Source: Candidatus Dadabacteria bacterium (GTDB lineage: Bacteria > Desulfobacterota_D > UBA1144 > Nemesobacterales > Nemesobacteraceae). From it: a DNA stretch of 64,000 nucleotides. The notes under the pieces are model-generated. The model saw nothing but the letters and a program-made list of their open reading frames with translations. It was not told the DNA's origin and searched no databases. Below, one piece after another: positions 61,193 through 64,000 of the stretch. Positions within the stretch are counted from its first letter, which is position 1. Every line of letters starts with the position of its first letter. The stretch covers positions 1-64,000 of the forward strand of contig VXTZ01000022.1 in NCBI GenBank assembly GCA_009837205.1, in the 5' to 3' direction. The position numbers were made by a program, and so were the translations under genes.

Positions 61193-61226
61193 CGCAACAA
61201 TCCTTTTTATTTTTTACAGCCTGATC

Positions 61227-61517
61227 ATGAATCTTGGTGCAACTATAAAACAGTGTCGGAGTTTGCGTAAGATGACTCAGTCTCAGCTGGCCGATGCAGC
61301 CGGTCTGTCTGTTTCTCATCTTTGCCTTCTGGAAAAAAACGAGCGTCAGCCCAGTATTTCAGCTATAGAGTCAATAGCGCGAACTCTGGAAATACCTCTA
61401 AGCGTTCTTATTTTCTTGGCTGCGGAAAAAGAAGAAGTCCCCGAGTTAACAGCAAAGCATATTGAAGACCTGTCAAGACACATAATAGGTTTAATGAAAT
61501 TACATGCCCAGAGATAG
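61227..61517 (+). CDS. Cro/CI-type HTH regulator of the retron operon
   Basis: A 96-aa Xre-family protein: NLGATIKQCRSLRKMTQSQL, then SVSHLCLLEKNERQPSISAI (HTH about 6-60), with a short helical tail. An upstream ATG at 61185 would add 14 hydrophobic residues and overlap the previous gene; the family begins at the ATG chosen. The gene overlaps the RT gene by 14 nt, so both are made together. Retrons with a small HTH protein are known; here it likely binds the palindrome at 60610 and/or is the toxic or regulatory partner of the RT-msDNA. Confidence 0.85.
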   Translation: MNLGATIKQCRSLRKMTQSQLADAAGLSVSHLCLLEKNERQPSISAIESIARTLEIPLSVLIFLAAEKEEVPELTAKHIEDLSRHIIGLMKLHAQR

Positions 61518-62466
61518 ACATCCCGTTATAAACATTTCCCCTATCGCTAAGGTTTCCTCTCTGGCTTCATTACTTTCGATCAAGGAATCCGATTTGCTGT
61601 ATATTGCCGCAAATGTGGATCGGTTTCACAGGCCGGGGAAGGAGCTTAAAAAAAGAAACGGGGAACCACGGCAAACCCATGACGCGGAGCAACGGCTGAA
61701 AATCATACATGGGAGAATTAACAACCGAATACTTAAAAAAGTCGATTACCCATACTATTTACAGGGTGGAATAGCAGACAAAAAACGGTCTCGAGGCTGT
61801 CGTGCTAACGCCATTATTCATTCCAGAAAGAAGTTGATTATCACTGAGGATATAAAGGATTTTTTCCCCTGTACAAGCAAAAGAATTGTTAAAGGAATTT
61901 GGCAATACTGCTTCCGATTTCATCCCGAAATAGCCGATATCCTGACCCGTCTGACCATCTACCAGAACCAACTCCCCCAAGGCTGGAAAACCAGTTCATA
62001 CTTGGCGAACTTAGTATTTTGGGACAAAGAACCGGATTTGGTGTCTTTACTTGAGCAACGGGGTTATTCCTACAGCCGTTATATGGACGACATTACCGTA
62101 TCAAGCGGGCATTATATAAACAACCACCAAAAGAACTACATAATATCAAAAGTTTACGAAATGCTTTTTTCCAAAGGGTTCGCACCAAAGCGCAGCAAGC
62201 ATGAAATAGTCAGTCAGAGTCAGCGAATGGATATTACGGGCTTGGTGGTAAACAGGAAAAATCCGACGGTCTTAAAGAGCAAACGCAGGGGAGTGCGAGT
62301 AGGCGTATTCAAACTGGAGGAACTGCCAATAAATAATCGTTCAGATGCTGATTATCGTGAATGCTGGGAGCATTTGTCTGGATTGGTAAGTTATATAAGC
62401 GCTTACCATCCTAAAGAAGGTAAAAAGCTACGTGCTCGGTTACGTAATATAAAGCCGAATAGGTAG
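61504..62466 (+). CDS. Retron-type reverse transcriptase
   Basis: 320 aa, a compact RT without maturase, endonuclease or N-terminal extension domains. Landmarks: NAIIH at 102-106 (retron NAxxH, region X), EDIKDFFP with Asp116 (motif A), LPQG at 157-160, RYMDD at 192-196 with catalytic Asp195-Asp196, and DITGLVVN with ITG at 244-246 (retron VTG, region Y), followed by a thumb-like C-terminus. It makes msDNA from the adjacent structured RNA. The ATG at 61504 overlaps the HTH gene. Codon use is more AT-rich than the neighbours, in keeping with transfer. Confidence 0.92.
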   Translation: MPRDRHPVINISPIAKVSSLASLLSIKESDLLYIAANVDRFHRPGKELKKRNGEPRQTHDAEQRLKIIHGRINNRILKKVDYPYYLQGGIADKKRSRGCRANAIIHSRKKLIITEDIKDFFPCTSKRIVKGIWQYCFRFHPEIADILTRLTIYQNQLPQGWKTSSYLANLVFWDKEPDLVSLLEQRGYSYSRYMDDITVSSGHYINNHQKNYIISKVYEMLFSKGFAPKRSKHEIVSQSQRMDITGLVVNRKNPTVLKSKRRGVRVGVFKLEELPINNRSDADYRECWEHLSGLVSYISAYHPKEGKKLRARLRNIKPNR

Positions 62467-62854
62467 TATCTGCCAGAAGACTCTGTTTTCCTCCGAATTA
62501 TTTTAGGGCATAATCAGCAGCAACTACCTTTCCTGCTATCTGTTTATGAATCAACATACTGCGTTCCTTTGTTTTTAACCTAGTACACAGCAATTAACTG
62601 TTCCCACCGGGAAGTTGTAAATCCTCTAGATATTGTGGTATAATTCAAACTGACCGGAAGGCCTTGATCGATAAGGAATCTTTTTCACGTACTGCCGAAA
62701 GCATCATCCCGGCAGCTTTCTTCAAGATTCTGGCCCTGTCAGGGCTTCTATAATACGCATGCGGGAGCTTTAACTTTCCCGGTTACGGCGAGGGGTTTGC
62801 GTAAAACGGGCGGCGGCGCGCGTGAACGCAGCGATGCCGGGCCGCGATTCTCCC
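62467..62854. other. 388-bp gap between the RT gene and smc
   Basis: No gene. It contains TATAAT boxes at 62637 (with TTGTAA 18 nt upstream) and at 62749-62754, either of which could drive smc. A short hairpin GCCCT-GTC-AGGGC lies near 62733. No clear terminator follows the RT gene. Confidence 0.4.
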
Positions 62855-64000
62855 ATGAGAATTAAAGCACTTGAAATAGCAGGTTTTAAATCTTTTTACC
62901 TGAAGACGAGAATAGATTTCTCCGAGGGGATAACCGCGATAGTCGGTCCCAACGGCTGCGGAAAATCCAATATTCTCGATGCCATCAGGTGGGTAATCGG
63001 CGAACATAACCCGAGACAGCTGCGCGCGGGGGGCATGGAAGACGTTATCTCCAACGGGAGCGCCGAGCTCAAGCCCCTGGGCATGGCCGACGTGTCTCTG
63101 GTTCTCGAGGAGGTCGAGGGTTTCGGTTTCGAGGAAGTCAGAATCCGGAGGAAACTTTACCGCTCGGGAGAGAGCGAATACAGCATAAACGGGGTCAAAT
63201 GCCGTCTCAAGGACATAACCGAGATGCTTCTTGACACCGGAGTGGGTGCGAGGGCCTATTCGATTGTCGAACAGGGCCAGGTTGAATCCTTCATACTGTC
63301 GAAGCCCGATGAGAAAAGAAAGTTCATAGAGGAAGTAGCGGGGATCGAGAAGTACAAACTCAGAAGAAAGGAAACCAGAAGCAGGATAGAGTCGACCAGG
63401 GAGAACCTCTCCCGCGTCCTTGATATGAAGCGCGAGGTCTCGGACCGTATTGAGGCCGTGGCGCTTCAGGCAAAGCGCGCCAGAGAATACGAGGAGCTTA
63501 CCGGGCGGGCCCGCTCGCTTGAATTTGATGTTCTCTCGGCCAAGCTCTCAGGCTCGCGGCAGCGCAAAGAAGCGCTTCTTGAAAAAAAGCTCGGGGCGGA
63601 GCAGTTCGTTGTCTCGGCAGATACCGAGCTTGAGCAAAAGCGCGGACTGCTTCAAGAGGCGAAGGAGAAAAACTCCGTTTCAGGCCAGGATCTGGGTTCC
63701 CTTGAGAAGGAGATCTACGAGCTTCGGGCACAGAAAAGGGAAAACGAGTACCGCAGGGCCTCGATCGAACGGGAGATCACCGGGATTTCAAGCTACGTAG
63801 GGAACATTGAAGCCGAGATAGAGAGCCTCGGGCGCGAAGTTTCGGAGATGGAGGAGAGAAGCAGCCGCGCCGGGCTCCAGTCAGAGGAGCTTAAGAACAC
63901 GCGTCTTTCTGCTTCCGAGGAAATTTTGCGCGAGGAACAGAACCTCGTGACCTTAAAAAGCGAATGGGAGCAGGACAAAAAGGAACTTGAAGAAACTGCA
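62855..64000 (+). CDS. smc: Chromosome segregation ATPase SMC (5' part)
   Basis: The frame from ATG 62855 is open to the window end (382 codons), so this is the N-terminal third of a protein of about 1,150 aa. MRIKALEIAGFKSFYLKTRI and AIVGPNGCGKSNILDAIRWV (Walker A) are diagnostic for SMC, followed by GEHNPRQLRAGGMEDVIS, VEQGQVESFILSKPDEKR and the first coiled coil from about residue 170. It compacts and segregates chromosomes together with ScpAB and is loaded at parS by ParB. The start has no visible ribosome site. Confidence 0.95.
   Translation, partial: MRIKALEIAGFKSFYLKTRIDFSEGITAIVGPNGCGKSNILDAIRWVIGEHNPRQLRAGGMEDVISNGSAELKPLGMADVSLVLEEVEGFGFEEVRIRRKLYRSGESEYSINGVKCRLKDITEMLLDTGVGARAYSIVEQGQVESFILSKPDEKRKFIEEVAGIEKYKLRRKETRSRIESTRENLSRVLDMKREVSDRIEAVALQAKRAREYEELTGRARSLEFDVLSAKLSGSRQRKEALLEKKLGAEQFVVSADTELEQKRGLLQEAKEKNSVSGQDLGSLEKEIYELRAQKRENEYRRASIEREITGISSYVGNIEAEIESLGREVSEMEERSSRAGLQSEELKNTRLSASEEILREEQNLVTLKSEWEQDKKELEETA

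Noticed and set aside
61504-62466. Group II intron or diversity-generating retroelement RT
   Set aside because: There is no maturase or endonuclease domain and no template/variable repeat pair nearby; NAxxH and ITG point to a retron.

Overview
The window reads as one stretch of chromosome from a diderm (Gram-negative) bacterium. The evidence is an outer-membrane TonB-dependent receptor, type II secretion gspLMN genes, two lytic transglycosylases (Slt, MltA) and lipoproteins. The gene mix (coenzyme F420 genes cofC and cofD, FolE2, QueF, monofunctional HisB, a possible JDVT-CTERM-like surface protein) fits a deltaproteobacteria-like or candidate-phylum lineage; Dadabacteria is only a guess. dnaA-dnaN with a non-coding gap between them, a perfect parS site 18 kb away, mnmE and the start of smc place the window close to the replication origin.

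Layout. 1-12.5 kb is accessory: a two-ATPase operon (AAA plus AAA/TPR); a decayed gene fragment; a three-gene operon ending in an MBL-fold hydrolase, bounded by a 168-bp direct repeat of the 3' end of a nitroreductase gene; a nitroreductase-SDR pair; a HEPN/MNT pair bounded by a 42-bp repeat of the promoter and start of a nitrilase gene; the nitrilase; and a mobile mystery protein A/B (HTH/Fic) pair next to tRNA-Gln. 12.6-26 kb is core metabolism: queF, an ABC permease, slt, hisH-hisB, a higBA toxin-antitoxin, cofC, tRNA-Met, msrB, tyrA-hisC-pheA and gspNML. 26-29 kb is the dnaN-dnaA origin region. 28.8-60.2 kb holds thiL, two CNNM/CBS transporters, a DsbA-like protein, a TonB receptor, an Fe-S oxidoreductase, folate genes pabB-pabC-mazG-folE2, midA, tetR-ahpD, mnmE, a metalloprotease-like lipoprotein, pheT-ihfA-DUF502-tilS, a ROK kinase, mltA, a sucrase/ferredoxin-like protein, cofD and a PpiD/SurA-like chaperone. 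60.2-62.5 kb is a retron-like locus. smc begins at 62.86 kb and runs off the end.

Most interesting signals. (1) A retron: a retron-type reverse transcriptase with NAxxH, YMDD and (I/V)TG motifs, preceded by a Cro/CI-type HTH gene, an unrecognised 80-aa gene, a structured non-coding region with a plausible a1/a2 pairing, and an operator-like palindrome under the promoter. (2) Two cargo insertions on either side of the nitroreductase-SDR-nitrilase block, each bounded by a duplicated edge of a neighbouring core gene whose coding differences are all synonymous. (3) The uncharacterised three-gene MBL operon, and a frameshifted second copy of its middle gene directly upstream of the two-ATPase operon. 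(4) A parS site that also forms the hairpin of an intrinsic terminator, and a putative oriC with DnaA-trio-like repeats.

All alignments, promoter calls and foldings were done by eye. Family names come from recognised motifs, not from searches.
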